DNA of 64,000 nucleotides from Notospermus geniculatus (Eukaryota > Nemertea > Pilidiophora > Heteronemertea > Lineidae): NCBI GenBank assembly GCA_002633025.1, contig NMRB01000530.1, forward strand, positions 137,744 through 201,743, in the 5' to 3' direction. Below, piece after piece: positions 8,319-17,323 of the stretch. The notes below the pieces were generated by a model. The model saw nothing but the letters and a program-made list of their open reading frames with translations. It was not told where the DNA came from and did not search any database. A program made the position numbers and the translations under genes. How positions within the stretch are numbered: position 1 is the stretch's first letter; each line of letters begins with the position of its first letter.

Positions 8319-11306
8319 TAGCATTACCCAATCGACGACGTCATTTTTCTAATGGGATGACGTCGCATTGATGATGTTTTTACTGTGATCACTGAATTAA
8401 ATCACTTCGTAATTATAACTTCGATCTACCAAATAAATAATAAATAAGTGATCACATTGTTCAAGAAATAAACTTTCCAATGATATAACATGTGTATGAC
8501 TTGTTTATTCACAAAACCCTGAAAAAACGTGATTAAAACAACTCACAGCGGCCGCATGACGCGACCCGCGAAAAGCCTAGAATAACGTCATGGCGAGGCC
8601 GCGTCCCGATTCAGTGCGCTCGGCGGAAGCCCATGAATTCCACTAGATTGTAAATAGCTTGGGAATCCTAAGACATACGTCATTGTGCTTTGGCAGCCAA
8701 TCAGAGGAGAGTACCCGCAAGGTGCCGCGGCATTCCCGGTCATTCTCGGCCACGGGAGACCCGAGCTAGACTCAGACAACTTTTCCAAACGAAAATCCTG
8801 TAAACATCTGTGCCGCGGATACAAAATCAACACCGTGAGTATTATTTTGAAATCACATAGATCATGCATACCTACTTTGTTTCGAACGAGAATATTACTT
8901 TGTGGAGTATTTAGCTCGCAAAGTCGGGGGCCGACGGTCATTTTTGCCGCCGTGTCGATCGATCCAAATGAGTGACGTCGCCATGGTAGCCATGGGAAAG
9001 TCTACTGCGCGCAACGGGTACTCGCCGCTCGACGTCATAATTTATTAGTCACGTGACCTCATTCCGGCGTTTAATTGGATGACTCGGCCACGGCACTATT
9101 GTAATGGGGGTGATAGGTGTCACTGAAAACAAACCTGACCATGTGCTTGATCTATTGGGTTTTTCCGTTCTTTGAGTGACGGAAAGCCGAATTAATGAAT
9201 AGATTGACGGAATTCTTGTTATTTATTTGTTCTGTAAATAATTCCTGATGTCTTCTTGCCCATTGTAATGATACTGAGAGATGATTTTGTTTCTCTTTCC
9301 AGTATTTTCTTGGTATTGTGTTAGCCTGTATGGATGGATTGGAGGCTGGATTGGATGGTGATTTCAGCAGCACTGCCTGATGCTGTTCTGATTTGATTGT
9401 CCTGAAGATTTATTAAAATGGTAGCCTATCTTGATTGGAAGTCCAACTCTCCAATGCCACTAACACTGCTGACTGTAGGCCTGTGTCAGTGAATTCAACT
9501 GGAAATAGAATTCACTTCATTGGAAATATTGATGAAATAATGATTCAGTCTTCAGATGATAAATCGAGATAATTTTGACAGAACCACTTGCTCATTCATA
9601 AGCCCAGCCTCGACTTGCCCTAGTGGTAGGTACAGCTGGCCAATGAGCTTAAGGTTTAGTCTGTGAGATAACAGAATTGGGGTGTTGTGTCAATGCCAAA
9701 ACATGGTACATGTACACTTTCGCCCCCAGTTGTCTCTCCATGTGATCTCCCTCCATGGATGTCTTGTTGAGGTGGATGGTTAACACCTTTCCAAGCACAG
9801 GCTATATCCGGTGGTGTCATGTCAATCACTTCCGTTATCAACTCGTACTTGTTGTCATGTCTTAAACTGGCACCAGCCACACAAAATTTGGCAGGTTTAT
9901 CATGATTTTAAAAAAATAAAGATGATGGTATCTGTTTGTAACCATTGTAACGGTTCAACTTTTCAGTGTTGGTGATGGTCCAGCATGATGTCTCAACCAA
10001 ACTGACAAAAAATCAGCTGGTGTACCTTGTAAGGTAAATATCGGAGCCAGAGCAATAACCTGGATATGAAGTATGTAAATTACATGTAGTCATGTTCCTT
10101 GCTTAAAAAAGAAAAGAGAATTTACGTAATTTGGGGTATTGGTCAATAAAAAGCACTGACGATTTTGTAACCTCTCAATCTGTCTGAAATGTTCAATCTA
10201 GTGAATTTCATACTTGTTTGTAACATGCAAATATTACAATATTTTTCTAACGTATGATTTTAGCACACTAATCAAATTGCTCTTTTCAGGAACTGGTAGT
10301 TATTCAGCTGCTGGTGTCTGGTGTTGGAAGGGGTGAAACGCTGTGCTGTGTTGATGATGGGATTTCTCTTCAAGAACCACCAACACTGATGTGTAGGGCC
10401 TACAAATGATCAGGAGGGAAGGCTGAAATTTAAAACAGAAAGCTGTTATCATGGTTATTGTTATTTATGTATAGCAAGTCGAAGTGGCCAAGATAAAGAC
10501 ATGAGATCTGGAATATAACAAATCACCAGTGATTAGACTAAGCGTTAATGTTTTGTAACTGACTAGGCCCTGGAACTCTAACACGGCAGAATTTAACTTT
10601 TTATTCTGGATTATCACTCTGGCATGTTCAGGAATGATTGAAGTGAGGTGATATTCACAATCTACTCTCTGAGACGTTTATTTTGATATGCTACATGACA
10701 TGGTTTGTATCAAGGGGAAAAAAATGACCGCAGCGGGTATGGCAGCCATCTTGGCGGCCATCTTGGTTTTCAAGATGGCGTCCAAATCCTTCAAGGTGAT
10801 AATAAACTGGTGGGATATGTTTTTGCACATATTCTATCACTGTTCTTGGCCAATTTGTTTGCTACAAAGACACGATTGTTCAAAATTTGTACTTTTGAGT
10901 GCGAATTTATGGTCGAAATTAATTATTCAAGATGGCCGCCATTTTGGGTAAAATATGCGCCGCACGTCATTTTTGACAACAAAATCTACTCGAGCATCCA
11001 TTTTTTACCCAGGATGTAAAATTTGAGGAATGTGCTTCTACTGGTATTACAAATCCATCAATTCATCCACAGCAGTCGTTTTGTACTGTGTGCCATTGTT
11101 GGTGGCGTAATTCTTTCAAAATTGTTTTCCAGTTGACCCATTAGAAAAACGCGGCAAATCTCCGGCACTTAAATCGCGATAGCTCCATTATCCTTTGACC
11201 GATTTTGAAAATTCAAACGGTTTTGTGATCCTTACCCCAGCAGCCATGAATTGATATAATCAAATGTACTTGACTTTGAAGTTTAATTTTTAAGTGGGTA
11301 ATGCTA
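8319..11306. mobile_element. 2,988-bp non-autonomous DNA transposon inserted in the polymerase gene
   Basis: The element is bounded by perfect 12-bp terminal inverted repeats, TAGCATTACCCA at 8319-8330 and its complement at 11295-11306. It is flanked by the direct repeat GATTTAT at 8312-8318 and 11307-11313, which is a 7-bp target duplication (8 bp if the outer T is counted asymmetrically). The polymerase frame on either side is compatible once one duplicate is discounted, so the insertion is clean. No transposase is seen. The interior includes a CpG-rich stretch with GTGAGT (about 8520-8840), an acceptor-like pyrimidine run with CAG (about 10289), and a 74-codon minus-strand ORF at 9656-9880 that I cannot assign. 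Superfamily is uncertain; hAT-like is possible. Confidence 0.85.
8520..8840 (+). other. CpG-rich promoter/first-exon-like segment inside the transposon
   Basis: This stretch is GC-rich and CpG-rich, unlike the rest of the transposon. It ends in ATCAACACC followed by GTGAGTATT, a good 5' splice site at about 8838. An acceptor-like CTCTTTTCAG lies at about 10281-10290. No long frame joins them, so a captured host promoter with a non-coding transcript is one reading. This is weak evidence. Confidence 0.25.
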
Positions 11307-11951
11307 GATTTATGTGCCATCTTAATGCGACAAACATCCGTAAGGTTTGATAAACCAATTTATATAGGAGCAACAGTTTTAGAACTATCAAAGTTGTTAA
11401 TGTATAAATTCTACTATGAAACATTACAACCATATTTTGGTGAAAAGAACATAGAGCTACTCTATCAAGATACTGATTCATTCGTTCTAAAGTTAAAGAC
11501 TGATGATTTAATTAAAGACTTAGGCAATTTAAAAGAGAACTTTGATTTTAGTAATTACCCCAAAGATCACCCGTTATATGATACAAGTCAAAAGAAAGTT
11601 CCTGGTTATTTTAAAGATGAATTAGCTGGTGAAGAAATGACAGAATTTATAGCATTAAGAAGTAAAATGTATGCTTATAGAACTAAAGGTGAAGACGCAG
11701 TCCATTCTGAAGTTAAGAAGTTAAAAGGAATAAGTAAACATGTAGTGAAAAAACACATAACATTTGATAATTATTTTAGTTCACTATTTGACAGGAGAAG
11801 GTTTAGTCATGATATGAGGACTCTGAGATCAGAAAAGCACAACATGTATGTAGAAGAGGTAAATAAAAGAAGTTTAAATCCTTTTGATGATAAAAGATAT
11901 ATTTTAGATGATGGAAAAACTACAGTTCCATTTGGGTTTAACTTCATTTAA
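11307..11951 (+). pseudogene. Protein-primed family B DNA polymerase, C-terminal part
   Basis: The frame resumes after the transposon, with FDKPIYIGATVLELSKLLMY, polymerase motif C LLYQDTDSFVL at about 11453-11485 (the YxDTDS catalytic aspartates), and a C-terminal thumb ending GKTTVPFGFNFI. The apparent start ATG at 11301 lies in the transposon TIR and is not a viral start. The stop is 20 bases before the RING gene, whose TATATAAATGG signature follows at once. With the upstream part the family length is about 1,400 residues, as expected for these zinc-finger-extended polymerases. Confidence 0.9.
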
Positions 11952-11952
11952 G

Positions 11953-11974
11953 AAATTTTTTGTTATATAAATGG
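11953..11974 (+). promoter_or_regulatory. AAATTTT...TATATAAATGG start signature (RING gene)
   Basis: AAATTTTTTGT precedes TATATAAATGG; the final ATG is the start codon. The whole intergenic space between the polymerase stop and this ATG is 19 bases, so the signature is the only candidate control element. Confidence 0.55.
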
Positions 11975-13020
11975 GAAGCAAACTACACACTATAAGAGAT
12001 GCAATTACCTCAGCTATCAGTTCGATACTGAAAAGTATAGATGATAACTTTGAAATACATGTAGAAACGGAGTACCTCGATAACCAGGAAAAAACGGAGT
12101 ACCTGGATAATACGGTGTACCTGGATAATACGGTGTACTTCAATAACCAGGAAAATGATGGTGGTGATGGTGGTGATGATGGTGATGATAATACCGGTAC
12201 TGGCGATGATAATACCGGTACTGGTGATGATAATACCGGTACTGGTGATGATGGTGAATACCTCCTTATAAATGGTTTGTTTGTAAACGATAGCACTCGC
12301 GGCCACAATGAAACCTCACTACTCAACATAGAAGGATTAGAACCAATAGTTCTCAACCTAAGAAGTGGCAATTATGATATTGGTACTGATGATATTGGTA
12401 CTGATGATATTGGTACTGATGACGGCTTTCATGATGATGATGATATTGGTACTGACTTTCATGGTGATGGTGATGGTGACTATCAAAGCCTTGAACGCAG
12501 TTTGGAGGTGCTTAGGAGAAATGCGGAAATAGTTAACTCTATACCTGTCCCTTTAGAAGAAAGTGATAATAATATTCTTTATGATCTCAGGAATCTATTT
12601 GTGGAAGCAGCAGCGGATGAAACAGAAGATCTCTGTGTTATATGTTACAGTAGATTGCCAAATATAACATTTTATCCCTGTAACCATGATAATTGTTGTA
12701 GTGCTTGCTATTTACAATTAAATAATAATAATTGCCCATTTTGTAGAGCAACTATTACGTCTACTGACCATAGCCGGCAGAGAACAACTGGTACACCTGA
12801 AGTAGTTTATGATGAAGATTTTAACGTCATTAGAATAACAGAAGAAGATATATTATTGGAAGAATCATTAAGAGTGCTAAGAATAAATTGGCAGTCGCGG
12901 TTGCAAAACAATACAGGTGTAGCCGGTGAAGAGGTACTCAGCTGCGTAGACCGCCATACTGTATATCTGGACGAAGATGACCCCAATGCTTGGTGGAACA
13001 ATGAAGATGAATGGGCTTGA
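11971..13020 (+). CDS. RING-finger (C3HC4) protein with acidic repeats, putative E3 ubiquitin ligase
   Basis: The protein has 349 residues. The N-terminal third contains YLDN repeats (TEYLDNQEK, TEYLDNTVYLDN) and acidic glycine repeats (DDNTGTG three times, residues about 73-93). DIGTD occurs four times around 136-160. A C3HC4 RING spans about 221-263: CVIC, then CNHDNCCSAC, then CPFC. A charged tail contains GVAGEEVLS and VDRHTV, which is shared with the second HNH protein of the element. RING proteins usually act as ubiquitin ligases; in DNA viruses they often redirect host ubiquitination, but no target can be inferred here. It lies between polymerase and kinase-HNH genes, all on the plus strand. 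The gene is intact. The C-terminal 215 residues are duplicated at 2491-3139. Confidence 0.75.
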   Translation: MGSKLHTIRDAITSAISSILKSIDDNFEIHVETEYLDNQEKTEYLDNTVYLDNTVYFNNQENDGGDGGDDGDDNTGTGDDNTGTGDDNTGTGDDGEYLLINGLFVNDSTRGHNETSLLNIEGLEPIVLNLRSGNYDIGTDDIGTDDIGTDDGFHDDDDIGTDFHGDGDGDYQSLERSLEVLRRNAEIVNSIPVPLEESDNNILYDLRNLFVEAAADETEDLCVICYSRLPNITFYPCNHDNCCSACYLQLNNNNCPFCRATITSTDHSRQRTTGTPEVVYDEDFNVIRITEEDILLEESLRVLRINWQSRLQNNTGVAGEEVLSCVDRHTVYLDEDDPNAWWNNEDEWA

Positions 13021-13032
13021 ATTATCATTATA

Positions 13033-13054
13033 AAATTTTCTGCTATATAAATGG
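13033..13054 (+). promoter_or_regulatory. AAATTTT...TATATAAATGG start signature (kinase-HNH, copy 2)
   Basis: Identical to the signature at 3152-3173, directly after the RING stop. Confidence 0.5.
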
Positions 13055-14334
13055 GAACCATAACGATAGAAGGAAACATTGCATCAGGAAAAAGTACACT
13101 GTTGCAAACATTGAATTGTTATAGTGGTATAGGACTACCTCTTATAACAATATTACCAGAACCAATAGAAAGATGGAAAAATTGGAATGGTAGTGAAACT
13201 GGGGTTGGTGTTAATCCACGAAGTGGCGCCAAAGGCAATATGCTAGAATTAATGTATAAAGAACCAAAGAAATACACGAAAGACTTTCAATTAATGACAC
13301 AACAAACATTAATAGATAATCATAACTTTATAACTAATAACTTAAAGATTATGGAAAGAAGTATTTATTCTTCACAACACATATTTACCAAAATGGTTTA
13401 TGCTGATAATAACTTAACTGCTAGTGAATATAATTATATTACTCAGAAGTTCATAGAAAATGAAAGAACCATCATTAAACCAGATTGTATAGTTTATCTA
13501 AGAACTAAACCTGAAGAGTGTTATAAAAGAATGCTAGAAAGATCAAGACCAGAAGAAGCAAACGATATACATCGCCGGCTATGCCGTGTTACACTTGATT
13601 ATCTAACTAAACTACATAATTACCATGAAGATTTATTTATTAACAATCAACACAAACTACCTTGTATTGTAGTTATTTTAAACGGGGATGAAAATAAAGA
13701 ACAAGTAAGAGAGAAGTTTATAAATTTTATCAGTATGTCTTTAAATGGCGGTGGTTCATGTAAGCGATGCTCCAAATGTAAGTTAATTAAACCTAAAAGT
13801 AGTTTCTATAAAAACTCTAGATCAAATGATGGTTTACAAAGTCATTGTAAAGAATGTAATAAAAATTATATGCGCTCATACATGAATGAAAAATACAAAA
13901 ACCCTGTGTATTATCAGACGCAGCTAATGAGGAATAGTTTAAGTCGTGGAAATAGTTTAGGCGCACTTAGCAAGTATCTGGGCTGTACAAATGAATTCTT
14001 CAATGAATGGTTGCGGTACCAGCTAAATCCTGTAGACCCACTAATGCAGTCGCGGCTTTCACAGCTTGGCCCTATGGAACAAGATCATGTTTTACCTATA
14101 GCACATTTTCAAGTTATACCATATGTATGTTGGAATTGGGTTAATATCAGGCCAATTAGCAGGAAAAAAAACAGAGCAAAAAGTGACACAATAGACTTTG
14201 GATTATATCAACTACAATTATATAAAGCCCAATGTTTTCTAACGTATAAAGGTCTTTCGTATTATGTGTGGCAAGAAAATACTACATATTGGTCTATTCC
14301 TTTTTTACAAGTACAAGAAAGCTACAAACTATAA
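13051..14334 (+). CDS. Deoxynucleoside kinase fused to HNH nuclease-like domain
   Basis: The 427-residue protein combines a nucleotide-salvage kinase with a nuclease-like domain. Visible kinase motifs are P-loop GNIASGKST (8-16), EPIERW (37-42), MERS (about 101-104) and the lid RMLERSRPEE (about 159-168), all characteristic of the dCK/dGK/TK2 family. The second half has CKRCSKCK (about 236-243), CKEC (about 265-268), MEQDHVLPI (about 342-350) and NIRPISRKKNRAKSD (about 364-378), which fits a zinc-supported HNH nuclease. The HNH half resembles the separate HNH gene at 14752-17025, suggesting duplication and fusion. Kinases supply dNTP precursors; HNH domains cut DNA, but the joint role is unknown. 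It ends in a 13-base convergent overlap with the next gene. Confidence 0.8.
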   Translation: MGTITIEGNIASGKSTLLQTLNCYSGIGLPLITILPEPIERWKNWNGSETGVGVNPRSGAKGNMLELMYKEPKKYTKDFQLMTQQTLIDNHNFITNNLKIMERSIYSSQHIFTKMVYADNNLTASEYNYITQKFIENERTIIKPDCIVYLRTKPEECYKRMLERSRPEEANDIHRRLCRVTLDYLTKLHNYHEDLFINNQHKLPCIVVILNGDENKEQVREKFINFISMSLNGGGSCKRCSKCKLIKPKSSFYKNSRSNDGLQSHCKECNKNYMRSYMNEKYKNPVYYQTQLMRNSLSRGNSLGALSKYLGCTNEFFNEWLRYQLNPVDPLMQSRLSQLGPMEQDHVLPIAHFQVIPYVCWNWVNIRPISRKKNRAKSDTIDFGLYQLQLYKAQCFLTYKGLSYYVWQENTTYWSIPFLQVQESYKL

Positions 14335-14747
14335 AGTGCCATACCCACCATATACCCGCCTCCCAATCCATCAATAATCCCTAAATATTCATAATTCTTC
14401 ATCTCATTACTTGGAGTATAATAATCACTTAATTGTGGTTTTCGTCTTATAAGTATTTTATTAGTTGGATGAAGTTCATTGTATGATGTTAATGCAGCAT
14501 CTGACTCTCTAAAGTCATAAACTGATTGTTGCTCTTTTTTCAATTGAAGATTAACAAAGTCTATAGTCTGCTTTCTATGTTCTTCCCACTGACTTGTAGC
14601 TTTCTGTAATTTTTCTTGGGCAAGGTTATGACGCTTCATTTCAACTTCATAACCATTCTTATCTATTGTTTTAAACAAGTAACCAGACCCAGTAAACGTG
14701 AAAGCATTAACCAAAGCACTGCCTATCATCATTCCTACAGCTGCCAT
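14322..14747 (-). CDS. Conserved small virion-type protein: N-terminal hydrophobic segment plus coiled coil
   Basis: The 141-residue protein begins MAAVGMMIGSALVNAF, a glycine/alanine-rich hydrophobic segment that could insert into membranes, then FTGSGYLFKTI. A long charged helix follows (about 30-80: EMKRHNLAQEKLQKATSQWEEHRK). The C-terminal part contains RRKPQLSDYYTPSNEMKNYEY and a second hydrophobic patch. I have the impression that similar proteins accompany capsid genes in cnidarian Polinton-like elements, but this is unverified. A minor capsid or membrane-lytic role is speculation. The start has TTAAATGG, matching the element's start signature. It converges with and overlaps the kinase-HNH gene. 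Confidence 0.6.
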   Translation of the reverse strand: MAAVGMMIGSALVNAFTFTGSGYLFKTIDKNGYEVEMKRHNLAQEKLQKATSQWEEHRKQTIDFVNLQLKKEQQSVYDFRESDAALTSYNELHPTNKILIRRKPQLSDYYTPSNEMKNYEYLGIIDGLGGGYMVGMALYSL

Positions 14748-14757
14748 TTAATTAGGT
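14744..14757 (-). promoter_or_regulatory. TAATTAAATGG start signature (membrane/coiled-coil gene)
   Basis: Read on the minus strand, CCTAATTAAATGG ends in the start codon. It is a weaker form of the shared TATAAATGG signature. Confidence 0.35.
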
Positions 14758-14951
14758 ATAAAGTTTCATGGTAGAAAATAAAAGTGAAATATTATGATGA
14801 TAACCTATCATATCAAGCTTTGCTTGCGCTCTGCGATCTCTGTAGGCGGGACTATCATAACGATGTACAGTATGGCGGTCTACGCGGCTGAGTACCTCTT
14901 CGCCGGCTACGCCTTGTTCCTCGTAATAGTTATAAATAAATTCTCTTGTTT
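14752..14951 (-). pseudogene. Second HNH protein, C-terminal part (separated by LINE insertion)
   Basis: The minus-strand frame entering from the LINE target-site duplication continues for about 66 codons: FIYNYYEEQGVAGEEVLS, then VDRHTV, and ends KLYT. The GVAGEEVLS..VDRHTV segment matches the RING protein's tail, both in protein and in DNA (about 45 bases). Removing the LINE and one 11-bp duplicate leaves this in frame with the upstream HNH part, so the insertion alone breaks the gene. Confidence 0.65.
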
Positions 14952-15258
14952 GTAATGTAATGTAATTTATTGTGAAAGAAAACGTACAATAAAAGTATAG
15001 AGGGCCGAAGCACAAGCATTAATGGCCCTAGGATAGACAGACTAAATGATAGAACTGCAGGCGGTTATATACATATATATATATACATACAACAAGAGGG
15101 AAATTAATGAAATGAGAACAGCATTGATTAAACAAATAATTGAGTAGGGGTGTGATCGTGGCAGCCCCGACAGAGCAGTGTTTAGAGACAAACAGAGTGA
15201 GGGCAGTAAGGGACTATCAAAAGGAAAGTATGGACGAAAGTACATGGTGTACATGTAA

Positions 15259-15606
15259 TTACAAAGTACTGTATATATTAATTGCTTCGTGTAAAAATTC
15301 TGCTGTAATGGATAAAAGATTTTGGATGGCGGAATGACGGAAGTTAGTGGAGCCATGTAGAAGTATTTTGGCACGATCAGAAAGGTTACATGCGCTAAAA
15401 CAATTTATATCAAAGTCAGGAATAGAGGCAATCTTATCGTGAAACAATGTACGATGGTTGTCTATAAGTGGACAATGAAATAGGACATGGAAGGTAGACT
15501 GCTGTCGAAAACCACAAGGACATTTAGGATCAGTAACGTTCGTGAAATTGTGTGCATAAAAATGACTATTGAATAAAAGGTCGCAGCGAGCACTGTTCAG
15601 TATCAC
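15259..15606 (-). pseudogene. LINE ORF2 C-terminal zinc-type segment
   Basis: The frame contains PKCPCGFRQQSTFHVLFHCPL, a C-x-C...H...C pattern common at the C-terminus of LINE ORF2 proteins. It is out of frame with the reverse transcriptase piece just upstream, consistent with a dead copy. Confidence 0.65.
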
Positions 15607-15646
15607 TTCTAATTTGCGGGAAAGATCAAGCTTAGTGGTAGGGAAT

Positions 15647-16423
15647 TTATAAATACCACCACCAAGATGTTTTTTTCACATTGAACTTAAAGGAATTGCG
15701 TGAAAACGATTGTTTAATACATTGAGGTAAGGTCTCCCACAGTCTAATCGAGGATGGTATTGCAGAACGTCGTAGAGATTGTGATGTACGCGTTGGTATA
15801 ATATAAGACCTATGATGACGGAGGCGATTGTCAAGAACGGGGTTTCTATATAAGTTGTAAAGGTTGGAAATAAACGAAGGTACATTATTATTGACATTGT
15901 CGTACATAAGCAGCAATAGTTTTGCTTCTCTACGGGCAGCAAGACTTTGCCAACCAAGGCTACTTAGAACTTTCGCGAAGTTTGTTCCATGCACACAGCC
16001 GCTGACTATCAGAGACCCTCTATAATGTACCTTGTCTAACTTCGATAGATATTCAACATTAGAATGGAGAAATAAGAGAGCGCCATATTCCAGATGAGGG
16101 AGTATAAACGACATGTACATCTGTTGTAGATATTTCGATTTTATATTGTTCTTCAGTCCAACCAAGGGGTTCAGTTTGTTGTTACATTTAATGACAATGG
16201 TGTCAATGTGTTGGTGGAAGTTGAGAGCCGAATCGAAGATAACACCAAGGTGTTTGTGAGAGTTACCTTGCGGTATAATTTCATTATCAAGACGTAGTGG
16301 GGGTAGATGAAGGTTTGGCTTGCGTGGTAATTTAAATAGAACGTCCTTACTCTTACTACCTTTAAAATTCAATTTCCAAGTTTTGGACCAGTTATTAATT
16401 TGAACAAGATCACTTTGGATCAA
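15647..16423 (-). pseudogene. LINE reverse transcriptase, thumb/C-terminal part
   Basis: About 258 residues include WSKTWKLNFKGSKSKDVLF, HKHLGVIFDSALNFHQHID and LPHLEYGALLFLHSN, which are signature stretches downstream of the catalytic YADD box in LINE reverse transcriptases. The catalytic box is absent because of 5' truncation. Confidence 0.8.
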
Positions 16424-16440
16424 GTTCTGAGAGAAGGAGG

Positions 16441-17025
16441 TTCTCTTGTTTTATCTAGTTGGGTTTGAAATAAATCAAAGTCTACATTAGTACCCTTTTT
16501 AAGATTCTCTGTTGCATTTATTGGCATTATATTTATCCAACTATCTCTAATTGATAAGAAAGGTGATGCATCAGAGAATCTCTTGAAATAATGAATTGGA
16601 ATAACATGATCAAGATGTAGACTTAAGTCGGCCTTACCATCACTAAATGGGCCTTTACTTTGCCATTTAACCCAACTATAAAAGAATTGATCACTGCACT
16701 TTAAGACAGATGAAAATATTCCTACTCTTGAAATAGAATTTCTTATCTTCTCATAAATATATCTATCTTCGTCATTATCTATTTTATCTTGCCTATTTCT
16801 TTCTCTAATCTTTCTGGCACATTCTTTACAAATGCATTTTAGAGCACTAGGAGAAAACTCTGTAAGTGGTTTATTTTCCCCACAGCATAATTTATCGCCG
16901 CGACATACTGTGCGACTGCAACATAAGACATACGCCGTCGACCCCGCCACTTTATGGCTTTGCCTCAAATTATTAATTGTTTCATTTAACTTTAACTCTT
17001 TCTGTTTATTGTTGGGGTACTCCAT
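16441..17025 (-). pseudogene. Second HNH nuclease-like protein, N-terminal and HNH part
   Basis: About 195 codons remain before the LINE. Cysteine pairs CC, CCGE, CICKEC (about 35-75) precede a helical basic segment (ARKIRERNRQDK) and the HNH core LHLDHVIPIHYF (about 137-148) with SWINIMPINATENLKKG (about 163-179). This is the same architecture as the C-terminal half of the kinase fusion. HNH proteins in such elements may act in resolution, packaging or homing-like cutting; the role here is not known. The start has TATATAAATGG. The last residues of the open frame come from the LINE. Confidence 0.7.
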
Positions 17026-17042
17026 TTATATAGTGAAAATTT
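17022..17042 (-). promoter_or_regulatory. AAATTTT...TATATAAATGG start signature (second HNH gene)
   Basis: On the minus strand AAATTTTCAC precedes TATATAAATGG, whose ATG is the gene start. It is the minus-strand twin of the plus-strand signatures. Confidence 0.55.
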
Positions 17043-17055
17043 ATTTAATTAAGGG

Positions 17056-17289
17056 TTACTTCATAATGTTATGGGGAATAATCCCCTGTTGATATAAATA
17101 ATCTAAAGTCATATTACTTACTGCAACAATACCACCAAGTTTTAAAACTTCTTCTAAATTAGCTTGACTTGGCGAACCGATATTTATCCTAAGAAATTTC
17201 TTAAGTATGTAAGAATAAGCAATTGTTGTTCCGGCTAATAAAGTACTTTGATATAAAGTGTTAACAAAATCTTTTCTATTACCTTCCAT
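17056..17289 (-). CDS. Small membrane protein of the virus-like element
   Basis: The 77-residue protein has two hydrophobic segments (about 11-27, STLLAGTTIAYSYIL; and about 46-62, LKLGGIVAVSNMTLDYL) separated by a short polar loop. It sits between the capsid gene and the HNH gene on the same strand with short gaps. Small two-helix membrane proteins next to the capsid gene recur in these elements, by my recollection. The start carries AAATAAATGG. Function unknown; a virion membrane or holin-like role would be a guess. Confidence 0.6.
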   Translation of the reverse strand: MEGNRKDFVNTLYQSTLLAGTTIAYSYILKKFLRINIGSPSQANLEEVLKLGGIVAVSNMTLDYLYQQGIIPHNIMK

Positions 17290-17306
17290 TTATTTAGTAA
17301 GAAATT
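17286..17306 (-). promoter_or_regulatory. AAATAAATGG start signature (small membrane protein)
   Basis: On the minus strand, TTTCTTACTAAATAAATGG ends in the start codon; a variant of the shared signature. Confidence 0.35.
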
Positions 17307-17323
17307 AATGTTGTAACCGCGCC

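Larger units (their letters stand above)
12372..14540 (+). repeat. 2,169-bp near-perfect direct duplicate, copy 2
   Basis: This is the partner of 2491-4659. In this copy the genes on both sides are complete (RING N-terminus on the left, the minus-strand gene's N-terminus on the right), so it is the ancestral context. Confidence 0.9.
14952..16440 (-). mobile_element. 5'-truncated non-LTR retrotransposon (LINE; CR1/Jockey-like group)
   Basis: This is an insertion of about 1,489 bp flanked by an 11-bp target duplication TTCTCTTGTTT at 14941-14951 and 16441-16451. On the minus strand it contains the C-terminal reverse transcriptase region and ends in a short tandem ATTACATTACA tail at 14952-14965, typical of CR1/L2-like 3' ends. 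It is 5' truncated, as usual for target-primed insertions. It lies inside the second HNH gene in the same orientation. The coding region has at least one frameshift (between 15606 and 15647). Confidence 0.85.

Noticed and set aside
8319-8371. Last 17 codons of the polymerase frame before the stop
   Set aside because: They lie inside the transposon and are not polymerase sequence.
9656-9880. 74-codon minus-strand ORF inside the transposon
   Set aside because: Protein-like in composition but no family, start context or partner exon; kept only as a remark.
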